From: an uncultured Alistipes sp.
GTDB taxonomy: Bacteria > Bacteroidota > Bacteroidia > Bacteroidales > Rikenellaceae
Direction of reading: 5' to 3'
Assembly: GCA_910577475.1 (NCBI GenBank)
Contig: CAJTLJ010000009.1
Location: 1-64,000 of the forward strand
DNA length: 64,000 bases
Positions 9,302 to 17,482 of the stretch are shown here, in pieces. Under the pieces are notes generated by a model, which saw nothing but the letters and a program-made list of their open reading frames with translations, was not told the origin of the DNA and did no database searches. Numbering within the stretch: position 1 is the stretch's first letter; each line of letters begins with the position of its first letter. A program made the translations under genes and the position numbers.

Positions 9302-10459
9302 ATGAAACGTTGGTTTACGGATTGCAATATCACAGTTTTTACGCTGGTATTTATGAGCGTACAATTTCTCGCATGGGAAGGGGGGACGATCAGTTTGCCT
9401 AAGGTAGCATTTATGTGTCTAACGCCTTTTCTGATAGTGATGCGTGCCCCAGTTCTGAGCAAAGCCATTTTGTTCAGCGTGGTCTACTGGGTAGTTACCG
9501 TTGCGGTCCGTTTTCTGTATGTTAGCAGTCCGAGAATGTCAACGTTCTATTACGCCCTGATGTTTCTATCCACTTTCTGTTTCTATTACAATATGGTGTA
9601 TATCAGGCGGGTATTTGTGTTGGAGGATTTTTTGAAAGTAGTGAAGCTGGTTATTTATGCTTATGCTGGTTGTCTTGTTTTACAACAGGCCTGTATGCTG
9701 GTTGGCATTCGTATGTTTCCGCTGCTCAATCTGATGAATATGAAGTACTACAGTCTTTTCCGACTCAACTCACTTGCCATAGAGCCTTCGCATGCGGCGC
9801 GTCTTCTTACAGTCTATTTCTATGCATTCATCAAACTTCTGGAATTCAAGGATGGCATTGCTCCAAGTATCAAGAAGTTGTGGGGCGAGCATCGGCGGGT
9901 CATAATTGCGTTCTTATATGCGATGGTGGCAATGGGAAGCGGTACTGCATTTGTAGGTCTCGCCATCTTATCGCTTTATTTCATCAAGCGTCAATATGCG
10001 GTCTATGTGGTGGTGTTTGCTTCGGTGTTTTATATAGTAGTACCGTTTGTCAACTATGAGCCACTCAATAGAGCCATTAACGTATTTGATGTGGCGATAA
10101 AGGGCGATACCGAGCTGGTTGCCAAGACTGATCATAGTGCATCTACACGCGTAAATATCATGATCGATACGATAACGCAACTTGACCTGTCCGAGAGTAG
10201 TACTTGGCTGGGGCGTAACGATGATAATGAAATGAACTACATGCAGGGATATTCTATTGTATATGCTATTTCGGAGTATGGGCTTATTTCTTATATGTGC
10301 AAACTGTTGCTCTTCTTCGCATGCTGTTTCTCTGGTGTATTGGAGCTACTAATATTCGTACTGTTGCTCTCATTCGACGTGGGTAACATTGCCTACGGCT
10401 GGGCTATCCTGATGGTTTTCTCAACAATAAAATATTTCAAAAACAACTTACATTCCTAA
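9302..10459 (+). CDS. wzy: Wzy-like polysaccharide polymerase
   Basis: A 385-residue integral membrane protein with about ten hydrophobic segments and a longer hydrophilic loop around residues 255-300. It contains RLNSLAIEPSHAARLL near residue 155 and a STRVNIMIDTI segment in the large loop, features often seen in O-antigen ligase/polymerase (Wzy, WaaL-like) proteins of Bacteroidetes. Wzy joins repeat units in the periplasm after flipping by Wzx. Its presence with the flippase at 212 supports a Wzy-dependent polymer. Family assignment rests on topology and context because Wzy proteins share little sequence; a ligase role is the alternative. Confidence 0.7.
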   Translation: MKRWFTDCNITVFTLVFMSVQFLAWEGGTISLPKVAFMCLTPFLIVMRAPVLSKAILFSVVYWVVTVAVRFLYVSSPRMSTFYYALMFLSTFCFYYNMVYIRRVFVLEDFLKVVKLVIYAYAGCLVLQQACMLVGIRMFPLLNLMNMKYYSLFRLNSLAIEPSHAARLLTVYFYAFIKLLEFKDGIAPSIKKLWGEHRRVIIAFLYAMVAMGSGTAFVGLAILSLYFIKRQYAVYVVVFASVFYIVVPFVNYEPLNRAINVFDVAIKGDTELVAKTDHSASTRVNIMIDTITQLDLSESSTWLGRNDDNEMNYMQGYSIVYAISEYGLISYMCKLLLFFACCFSGVLELLIFVLLLSFDVGNIAYGWAILMVFSTIKYFKNNLHS

Positions 10460-10483
10460 AAATAAGAGAAGAATCCGAATTAT

Positions 10484-10795
10484 GGAATTGACCTTGTTAT
10501 TCCATATTTGGGTCATCTGCCGGAAACGGTTTTGTTGTGGGCAGAGAGTTGCGGATATAATCCCCAATTAGGTATTATTCTTATAGCGGGCTGTCCCTTC
10601 ATCTTCAATATGAAGTTAATCGAGCATTTGTTAGTTTGCCTGATAATATTGGAGTCATCCAGACGACTTTTGATACATTGCCTGAGCAGATCCAACAATT
10701 GTTTGCTCCCTTATCTTAAACCGGCCATATATAAGCCTATGCCTATGACGGGATTTTCCAAACGGAATAGGTCTATTGACCTTTAACATCTCCGC
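10484..10795 (+). pseudogene. Degenerate DUF6625-type glycosyltransferase remnant
   Basis: In one frame the text GIDLVIPYLGHLPETVLLWAES is followed by CGYNPQLGIILIA. This resembles the N-terminus of DUF6625 glycosyltransferase-like proteins (I-PYFG-LP---LW--SC--NP pattern). A second frame then gives LPDNIGVIQTTFDTLPEQIQ, and a third gives NRPYISLC, which match the order of motifs expected in that family (pattern recalled, not searched). At least three frame changes and a large missing part show the gene is dead. It fills most of the 406-base gap between the polymerase and the next glycosyltransferase; nothing else is visible there. Confidence 0.6.
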
Positions 10796-10865
10796 GAGAA
10801 TCATGTTGCGCCTAATTTTTAGGCGAGTACTACGAATTAGAAATAATATATATTATCGAAAGAAA

Positions 10866-11849
10866 ATGAAAACTGAACCGCTGATCTCCATTATTTCCAT
10901 ATTCTATAATTCTGCCGAATATGTCCGCAAGAACGTTGATTCGATAAGAAGTCAGAAGAATGTCAATTTGGAAATCATACTTGTGGACGATTGTAGTTCC
11001 GACAATACACGGAGTATTCTTAAGGAATATGCTTCAATCGATTCGCGGATAAAGCTGATTTTCCATGACGAGAATAAAGGGATTTCCGAGGCTCGCAATT
11101 CAGGTATTAAAGCAGCCACGGGTGATTGCTTCTATTTTATCGATGGGGATGATTTTCTGACACACTCCCGCTCGTTGGCTACGTTGGCCCGCCATTGGAC
11201 GGTGGATATGGATTGGGTTGCGGGCAGTTATGAGGTCGTAGACGAGAACGGCCGTATTGTGAGGAAAATATTGCTTCACGAAGGTTGCTATAGATCGAAA
11301 GAGGCTATCCGCAAACATTTCGGCGATTTGGACTTCATCTATATCCACAATCGGCTTATCAACGCACGCTTTAAGGATGTGCTCTTTCCTGCCCGGACTA
11401 TTCACGAAGATCGGTTCTGGAATGTAGCGGCTTATCCCCGTTTGTCCTCCGTCCTGCAACTCAAGGATGTAACCTATTCCTATTTTGCCCGCACTTCGTC
11501 GTTTTCCTCAACAACCCGTTTTAACGAAAAGTTCATAGACGATGCTCAGCGACTGTTGGAACAGATGACGCAGCTGGATGCGTATTGGATGGAGACCGCC
11601 CGAGGCTTTACTGTTTCACTGATCAAAGCTCTTTACCTCGGAAATAGTCCCGTCGAGCGACGATCGGCTTTTCTTGCTTTCGTGAGAGATCACAATCTGT
11701 ATTATGCCGGTAAAAATGTGCGGGGGGGGGTACCCCGTATTACCAAAACTATATATTGGATGACGGCACATGGGGTGCCGGACAGCATAATCAAAAGCAT
11801 AGCCTGGCTTTATAAGTGGGGTTCTTCTAAAATCAACAGACCGATATGA
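10866..11849 (+). CDS. GT2 family glycosyltransferase, phase-variable candidate (G9 tract, on)
   Basis: A 327-residue GT2 protein with the start LISIISIFYNSAEYV, VDDCSSDNT around residues 39-47, NKGISEARNSG and the DGDD metal site near residue 93. I start it at the ATG at 10866; the open frame extends 30 codons upstream into pseudogene sequence. Nine G at 11722-11730 lie near codon 286. Reading the frames, one G fewer gives a stop about a dozen codons later and one G more gives a stop close to the natural end with a wrong C-terminus. It ends on an ATGA overlap with the next GT4. Confidence 0.85.
   Translation: MKTEPLISIISIFYNSAEYVRKNVDSIRSQKNVNLEIILVDDCSSDNTRSILKEYASIDSRIKLIFHDENKGISEARNSGIKAATGDCFYFIDGDDFLTHSRSLATLARHWTVDMDWVAGSYEVVDENGRIVRKILLHEGCYRSKEAIRKHFGDLDFIYIHNRLINARFKDVLFPARTIHEDRFWNVAAYPRLSSVLQLKDVTYSYFARTSSFSSTTRFNEKFIDDAQRLLEQMTQLDAYWMETARGFTVSLIKALYLGNSPVERRSAFLAFVRDHNLYYAGKNVRGGVPRITKTIYWMTAHGVPDSIIKSIAWLYKWGSSKINRPI
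11722..11730 (+). repeat. Poly-G tract, G9, inside an intact GT2 gene
   Basis: Nine G followed by TACC, encoding R-G-G-V in the intact frame. The G9-TACC string is the same as at 8664, in an unrelated glycosyltransferase family. That points to selection on the tract rather than common descent of the gene. Confidence 0.9.
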
Positions 11850-13015
11850 CAACAAAACTCCTTATTTGTATTTCCGACTTTCGGCAGGGCGGTATTCCAC
11901 GATGTTTACAGTCGTTGCTGACGCATATCGACACAGAACGGGTCGCTGTAGATGTAGTATGCCTTTCGCATGAGGGGCCCTATTCGGAACAGATGCCTCG
12001 ATGCCACGTGATAGCGGAAGATTGGCAAGTAGCCAAATGGATGGTGTTTACAAAGAAGATCACTGTTGGCAATCTGATACAGAATCTGCCTGCCCTGTGC
12101 TTGAAAGTGTACCGCAAATTAATATGGCGGATGCTACATCGCGACGTGCTTACAGAACGGTTGCAGCGTATCGGGCAGGGATTACGAGGCTATGATGTTG
12201 CCATTGCCTATGCCGAAGGGTATCCTGCACAGGTGGTGGAGGCAATGCCCTGTCAACGCAAATTGCTTTGGATTCACAACGATTATGCTTTTGGAGGAGC
12301 GAGGGGTGGCGCGGTGTTGACTAATTATGCAGCATTTAACCGCATTGTTTGTGTATCGCGGGCCACAGAGGAATCGTTTCGTCAGTATCTTCCTCAGTAT
12401 GCGGCTCAAACCTGCACGCTCCACAACATCACCAACGAGGAGTTTATCCGCAAACAGGCAGTCCAGCCTCTCGCTGATTCCGCATTCCATACGGATCGGT
12501 TCACTATCCTTTCCATAGGACGAATCTGTACTCAAAAGCAATTTACAGCTATACCGCCTATCGCGAAGGCTTTGAAAGAACGAGGAGCACCGTTTAGGTG
12601 GTATATATTAGGAGACGGCCCCGAGATGGAGGTAAAGACATTGCGGCAAGCCATTAGTGCGTGCGGCGTGGAACAGGAAGTAATACTGCTCGGACGAAGG
12701 GATAACCCTTATCAATATCTTCGCCAAGCCGATCTCTTCGCACTTACTTCGCTATACGAGAGTTATCCTACTGTCATCAACGAGGCTCGTTGTCTTGGCA
12801 TACCCATCATAGCAAATGCCATACCGCCATCATATGAAATGTTAGAAGAGAATGAGGGGATAATAGTACCCAATAACCAAATGGCGGAGGTCATTTCGAT
12901 CTTGATGAATGATGAAAATGTGAATGGCGTATCCCTTAATTCCATGAAACGACAATCGTTTCACAATAATAATGAAAAGATAATGGAAGCCTTTTATAAG
13001 TTGCTAAACGAATAA
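11846..13015 (+). CDS. GT4 family glycosyltransferase
   Basis: A 389-residue GT-B fold transferase. The N-terminal domain opens with KLLICISDFRQGGIPRCLQSLL. The donor domain shows ILSIGRICTQKQFTAI near residue 215, YILGDGPEMEVKTL near 252, and LTSLYESYPTVINEARCLGIPIIA near 296. The last of these is the conserved glutamate-bearing loop of GT4. It overlaps the preceding GT2 by ATGA. After its TAA there are 275 bases without a complete gene. No homopolymer tract is seen inside it. Confidence 0.86.
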   Translation: MTTKLLICISDFRQGGIPRCLQSLLTHIDTERVAVDVVCLSHEGPYSEQMPRCHVIAEDWQVAKWMVFTKKITVGNLIQNLPALCLKVYRKLIWRMLHRDVLTERLQRIGQGLRGYDVAIAYAEGYPAQVVEAMPCQRKLLWIHNDYAFGGARGGAVLTNYAAFNRIVCVSRATEESFRQYLPQYAAQTCTLHNITNEEFIRKQAVQPLADSAFHTDRFTILSIGRICTQKQFTAIPPIAKALKERGAPFRWYILGDGPEMEVKTLRQAISACGVEQEVILLGRRDNPYQYLRQADLFALTSLYESYPTVINEARCLGIPIIANAIPPSYEMLEENEGIIVPNNQMAEVISILMNDENVNGVSLNSMKRQSFHNNNEKIMEAFYKLLNE

Positions 13016-13290
13016 TAGGTTACAAATATTAGGAGGTACTATTTCCGGCAATTGGTTAAATCGAATGAGGCCGGCAAATATTTTTTATTTACGACATTCG
13101 GATTGTAAAAAAGGTCTACCAAAGCAACATGACATATCCGCAGGAACCAGGATATTAACGTTGCTCATAAAAGATGAAAATTCGAGGACTTTATTCAGAA
13201 TGAATTCCCCAAAAATTAAGTTGCAATTTTTCATTAGATAAAAGTGCACAAGGATTATCTGCCATTTATCATAAAAAATAATCTCCACGG
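13016..13290 (+). other. AT-rich gap with possible gene debris
   Basis: No gene can be supported. An open stretch of about 60 codons ends near 13242, without a start or a recognisable motif, and the region is very AT-rich. It leads into a broken GT2 gene, so it is probably part of the same decay or recombination event. Confidence 0.3.
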
Positions 13291-13554
13291 ATGCTTTCAA
13301 TAATAATCCCTATTTATAATGGAGCCGATTGCATAACTCGTTGTTTGGATAGTATTTCGTTTGTTCAGTAATGCGGAAAATTTACGTGCGGGAGGGAGCC
13401 GCAATCGAGGGGTAAAAGAAGCCGCCGGAGAATATATTCTGTTTATCGATGCCGATGACTATTTTCATCCCGGAGCGGTACCGGAAGGCTTGATGAGAGC
13501 TGCGAGTGTTCTGTCCATTATTAATATGAAGAGGGGTATTAAGATTATGTTATA
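13291..13554 (+). pseudogene. GT2 glycosyltransferase remnant (internal deletion and frameshift)
   Basis: The ATG at 13291 begins a clear GT2 N-terminus (LSIIIPIYNGADCITRCLDS) that stops at 13371. A shifted frame starting near 13361 continues with AENLRAGGSRNRGV and FIDADDYFHPG, the second half of a GT2 catalytic domain, before ending at 13554. About 50 residues between the two motifs are missing. The second part is nearly the same in motif content as the intact GT2 that follows at 13628 (ENLRAGGARNHGV, FIDADDYIHPGG), so the two were paralogues. Where the intact gene has a G7 run, this copy has GGGAGGGA. Confidence 0.8.
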
Positions 13555-13627
13555 ATCCTACAATTACAGCATCAAAAACAAAGGAATATTATAACTCTTA
13601 TATTAACTAATCAATAACCTGTAAATT

Positions 13628-14647
13628 ATGTTTTTATCCATTATCATACCCTGTTATAATGCGAAGGCGTATATTGGGAAGTGTTTAAACAGCATATGGG
13701 ATGAAGGGCTTTTGGAAGACGAATATGAAGTTATCTGTATAGACGACTGCTCGACAGACGATACGCTGTTGCATCTATACGAACTGCAAAAATTACACAA
13801 TAATATGCAGGTACTTCGCAATTGTGAAAATTTGCGGGCAGGGGGGGCACGAAATCATGGAGTAAAAAACAGTTGTGGCAAATATATTTTATTTATTGAT
13901 GCTGATGATTATATTCATCCCGGTGGACTTCGACAAGCTATTAATCACCTTAAAAAGCAGAATATTGATTTGTTGATGATAGATCATGTTCGAGACATCA
14001 TGAATGGGAAAATTGGTACAAAAATGATACATTATAATACCAATCAACAGGTAATCTCGGGTAAGGTATTTGCGACAAATTGTCTTGTGCCATTTTCTCC
14101 ATGTGGATATATCTTCAAGCGATCACTGATGGTCGAAAACGGGATATGGTTTGCAGAACGGGTAACAGGAGAAGACATCGATTGGTCATTTCATATGTTG
14201 CTTAAAGCAAAGACAGCTCAATACCTTCCTATAATTCTTTCACATATCGTGATTGTTCCGAATAGTGTCACCGGTACACAACACGCTTCAGTAAAAACGG
14301 TATTTGATACGATGAAAACAGGGAAGAGATTGATGTTGTTATCGAATGAGTACCAGAACGACCCCTCTATAACCCGTTTGCTTCATGCCGTTGCTCGTAT
14401 ATGTTATGAAAGGGGAGTGAAACAGATGCTAACAGTGAAGTGTTGGAAACAAAAACAAACAGCTATTCAAACATTGCTGCCTCAAAATATCGATACTCCA
14501 AATAACTGTTTCTCTGAATCATATTTAATTTCCTTCATACAGAAACATCCGATCCTGTTTTCTATTGCATCGGATTGCGTTGCACCGTTAGTTAAACTAT
14601 TAGTTTCTTTGAAGCGGAAAGTTAGAGGACGAATAAATGTTAACTGA
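13628..14647 (+). CDS. GT2 family glycosyltransferase with a G7 tract
   Basis: A 339-residue GT2 protein: LSIIIPCYNAKAYIGKCLNS at 3-22, DDCSTDD around 42-48, ENLRAGGARNHGV around 67-79 and the DADDY metal site near residue 97. The AGGA codons are written with seven consecutive G (13841-13847). One G fewer gives a stop after eight codons, and one more gives a stop about 20 codons on, both inside the catalytic domain. It is followed by 274 bases without a gene, so it may be separately translated from the next GT2. Confidence 0.85.
   Translation: MFLSIIIPCYNAKAYIGKCLNSIWDEGLLEDEYEVICIDDCSTDDTLLHLYELQKLHNNMQVLRNCENLRAGGARNHGVKNSCGKYILFIDADDYIHPGGLRQAINHLKKQNIDLLMIDHVRDIMNGKIGTKMIHYNTNQQVISGKVFATNCLVPFSPCGYIFKRSLMVENGIWFAERVTGEDIDWSFHMLLKAKTAQYLPIILSHIVIVPNSVTGTQHASVKTVFDTMKTGKRLMLLSNEYQNDPSITRLLHAVARICYERGVKQMLTVKCWKQKQTAIQTLLPQNIDTPNNCFSESYLISFIQKHPILFSIASDCVAPLVKLLVSLKRKVRGRINVN
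13841..13847 (+). repeat. Poly-G tract, G7, in the catalytic domain of a GT2 gene
   Basis: Seven G followed by CAC. It is shorter than the G8-G9 tracts and not followed by TA, so slippage is expected to be rarer, but slips in either direction truncate the enzyme. Confidence 0.85.
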
Positions 14648-14921
14648 ATAAAATGATATAATTTTCGGTACAGATGAAGTTGAAGTCGTTTAGGGCACAT
14701 TGCAAATAGAGTAAACTCTACAATTGAAAAAGTAATCTTTAATATGGCATTAGGTGAAGACTTGAATATTTTGCGCTGATATTTACAAAAAGTAGAAAAT
14801 AATTAACAACCGTCTAAAAGATATGTCTTAATAGGGTAGCAAATATCCTTTATTATTCTCTATTTAGATCATCCTATTCGAAGAATAGAATTGACGAGTT
14901 CCTAATAATTAAATACAAATC
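14648..14921 (+). other. AT-rich intergenic stretch, nothing recognised
   Basis: 274 bases with stops in all frames at short intervals. I see no hairpin with a T run, no tRNA and no convincing TAnnTTTG promoter element. Confidence 0.4.
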
Positions 14922-15896
14922 ATGAAAAATAATCTCACACTTGCCATCTGCATGTACAATGCAGAGAAATACATAGAAGAGACCTTGCAGTGCATCATCG
15001 GACAGACGATGCAAGACTTTTATTTACTGATAGTAAATGATTGCAGCACGGATGAAAGCGCACGACTTGTAGAGAACTTTTTCAAAAAGCATCCACGCCA
15101 GTACGAATTGGTGAATCTGCCGGAAAACGGGGGATTGTGCGCTGGTCGACGTTATGTAGAAGATCATGCCACTACCCGATATTTGCTGTTTGTTGATGCC
15201 GACGATTGCCCTTATCCGACATTGGTGGAGACTCTTTATCATAAAATAACATCGGATAATGACTTGATGGCCGTGGGATGCCATTTGGAGTATATGGATA
15301 GCAATGGGCAAAAGATGAAAGGGGGTATTTTTTTAGGAGAAACCAATAAAAAAAGGTTCTATGAAAAGGCTGCCAATGAAAAGCTTATCTTCATGCAACC
15401 CACTGCTATTTATGACCGTGAAGTTGCATTGCGAGTAGGAGGGCACAATCTTGTCGGATTCCCAGATGGCAAACCTCGATATCAGGATCTGTGTGAAGAT
15501 CTGGATTTATGGACTCGCATGAGTGATTTGTACAAAGAGGGGAAAGCCATTGTTGTTGTTCCGGAAATATTATGTCGATATAGAAAGCATGAGCAAGCAC
15601 TTTCATCCAACTCATTGGGGATGATGCTCCGGATGCGTCATGTAAAGATCAACCTCAAGCGGCGTCGCAGAAACCGACCGGAATTGACCTTTATCGAGTT
15701 CTGCGAACAACTTTCGGCAGAAGAAAGACGGAAAATTGAGCGGAAGGCGATCTCGGCGGACTCGCTCCGGGCTGCTTATTACAACTTGCGCCGGGGAAAG
15801 CTGCTTTCGTCTGTGAAAGAGCTCTATCGCTCTGTAAGCAACGATCCCGGTTACATAATGGATAAATTGAAACATAATCTGCTGCGAATCAAATGA
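14922..15896 (+). CDS. GT2 family glycosyltransferase
   Basis: A 324-residue GT2 protein with LTLAICMYNAEKYIEETLQ at the N-terminus, VNDCSTDESA around residues 39-48, PENGGLCAGRRYV and the DADD metal site near residue 89. It carries only a short G5-TA run (15321-15327). Base composition changes inside this gene: the first two thirds are AT-rich like the upstream locus, while the last 80 codons are GC-rich like what follows. The end of the gene overlaps the following kinase by ATGA. The composition step may mark the edge of an imported segment. Confidence 0.85.
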   Translation: MKNNLTLAICMYNAEKYIEETLQCIIGQTMQDFYLLIVNDCSTDESARLVENFFKKHPRQYELVNLPENGGLCAGRRYVEDHATTRYLLFVDADDCPYPTLVETLYHKITSDNDLMAVGCHLEYMDSNGQKMKGGIFLGETNKKRFYEKAANEKLIFMQPTAIYDREVALRVGGHNLVGFPDGKPRYQDLCEDLDLWTRMSDLYKEGKAIVVVPEILCRYRKHEQALSSNSLGMMLRMRHVKINLKRRRRNRPELTFIEFCEQLSAEERRKIERKAISADSLRAAYYNLRRGKLLSSVKELYRSVSNDPGYIMDKLKHNLLRIK

Positions 15897-17215
15897 TGAA
15901 TACCTCTGAATTCTTGAGCGCGATATTCGGTTTTCTGAATGAAGCGACCGAATATGCGGTTTTGCGAAATTTCGATGGTCTCCCTGCGAAAAATACGAGT
16001 CGGGATATCGATATCATGATCGAACGAAAGTCGTATTGTGAAATCAAACCGAAACTGCTGTCGCTGGTCGAGCGATCCGGATGGAAAATCGTAACGTATC
16101 TCAACAGCGATCGCTTGGTTACCTGGGTATGCGGATGCGTGGATCCCCAAGGTGGTGCAGAACTCGTTCAATTCGACTTCTTTTTCCACACCTCGGTATT
16201 CGGCGTCCGTATGCTCGGAGCCGGTGAAGTGCTGAAGCATCGGAAATTCAACGGCGTGCTCTATCATGCGGATCGGGATCATGAATTTCTCGACAAATAT
16301 CTTTATGACCGGGCGGTCGGGACCGAATATCCCGAGAAGTACCGCTCTACCCGCGAGGCGGCGGAGCACGCTCCGGCCGTGATAGAGAAACTCTCCCGGC
16401 TTTTCGGAGTCTCGACGGTGGCGGAGGCCGACCGTGCGGGAGGCCGCAAGCTGCTGCTGCGTGCTGTTCGCTGCAACCTGCTACACCGGCCGTTGGGCTT
16501 CGCAGCCGATCTGGGGCGATTCCTGTATTCGTTTTTGCGAAACTATCTTCGTTCGAATACCGGTTTTTCCATCGGATTCACCGGTCCCGACGGTTCGGGC
16601 AAGACGACGGTGATCGACCTGATGATCGAGCGGTTGGGCGACGTGTTCCGCAAGGCGCACGCCTATTATCATTTCCGTCCGACGCTGTTCGGCAATCTCG
16701 GTGAGGTCGCGCATAGCGCCGGGATCAAGAAGGAGGTGGACCGGAACTACAGCGATCCGCACCGCGGAGGAAAAACGGGTGTATTCAGTTCGCTCGTCCG
16801 GCTGGGCTATTACTCGCTGGACTATTTGGCCGGCTATTTCGTCAAGGTGAAATCACAGATTCGTCTGACACGGCTCGTCATCTTCGACCGTTATTATACC
16901 GATATCATCTGCGACAGCCGGAGGAGCCGCATCTATCTGAATCCCGTATTCCTCTATTGGTTCGGCCGTCTGTTCATTCCGTCGCTCGACTACAATATTC
17001 TTCTGACGGCATCCACGGAGACGATCCTGGCCCGCAAGCGGGAGCTGGACGAGGCGGGGATCCGGGCCATCAACGAGCGGATCGATTTTCTTGCCGGGAA
17101 AAAGGGCTATCTGAAAGTGCTCAACGACCGCAGGCCCGAAGATGCCGTGCGCGATATTCTGACGAACGTCTTCGATTCGCAGCATGAAAGGAACCGGAAG
17201 AGATTGCAGAAATAA
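15893..17215 (+). CDS. Nucleotidyltransferase-like plus thymidylate-kinase-like fusion protein
   Basis: A 440-residue two-domain protein. The N-terminal third has the pattern AVLRNFDGLP ... SRDIDIMI around residues 23-43, the acidic signature of a minimal nucleotidyltransferase fold. The C-terminal half has a P-loop, GFTGPDGSGKTTVIDLM, near 228-244, a basic region and IFDRYYTDI near residue 329, as in thymidylate kinase-like P-loop kinases. Chromosomal Tmk is about 200 residues and has no such N-terminal domain, so nucleotide biosynthesis is unlikely. In a glycan locus it may phosphorylate or activate a sugar or polyol precursor; that is inference. It overlaps the preceding GT2 by ATGA. Confidence 0.7.
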   Translation: MMNTSEFLSAIFGFLNEATEYAVLRNFDGLPAKNTSRDIDIMIERKSYCEIKPKLLSLVERSGWKIVTYLNSDRLVTWVCGCVDPQGGAELVQFDFFFHTSVFGVRMLGAGEVLKHRKFNGVLYHADRDHEFLDKYLYDRAVGTEYPEKYRSTREAAEHAPAVIEKLSRLFGVSTVAEADRAGGRKLLLRAVRCNLLHRPLGFAADLGRFLYSFLRNYLRSNTGFSIGFTGPDGSGKTTVIDLMIERLGDVFRKAHAYYHFRPTLFGNLGEVAHSAGIKKEVDRNYSDPHRGGKTGVFSSLVRLGYYSLDYLAGYFVKVKSQIRLTRLVIFDRYYTDIICDSRRSRIYLNPVFLYWFGRLFIPSLDYNILLTASTETILARKRELDEAGIRAINERIDFLAGKKGYLKVLNDRRPEDAVRDILTNVFDSQHERNRKRLQK

Positions 17216-17226
17216 GAAAAAGCTGA

Positions 17227-17462
17227 ATGATGTTGCTTGATACTGCGGTTCGTGCCGATAAGAGCGGTCGCGAACGTCAAGGCCGGATCGATGCCATGCG
17301 GGGCTTCGCCATTTTTCTGGTCGTTGTCGGTATATCGAGATGTTCATGTTGGAGCCGGCCGAGGTGTCCGTTTTGGTGCGAATCATCTATTTGTTTCTCG
17401 TGATGTCTGCGAACAGGGGAGTGGAGAGTCCGAACCCGGCGTCAGCCGGCTTCGCGATGTAA
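17227..17462 (+). pseudogene. Acyltransferase 3 N-terminal remnant
   Basis: From the ATG at 17227 the frame gives GRIDAMRGFAIFLVVVGI, the usual first segment of acyltransferase-3 membrane proteins. The similarity then ends and a stop follows at 17401-17403. A second frame stays open to a TAA at about 17462 (LVRIIYLFLVMSANRG). Only the start of the gene is left, with a frameshift or deletion behind it. It lies directly in front of another acyltransferase gene, which suggests past replacement of one by another. Confidence 0.6.
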
Positions 17463-17482
17463 TACAGATCAAAATACAGGTT

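Noticed and set aside
9380..9385. G6 run in the polymerase gene as a further contingency tract
   Set aside because: Six G in a W-E-G-G context is too short to claim; comparable runs occur in the GC-rich housekeeping part.
15893..17215. Housekeeping thymidylate kinase
   Set aside because: Twice the normal length with an extra nucleotidyltransferase-like domain, and embedded by ATGA overlap in a glycan operon.
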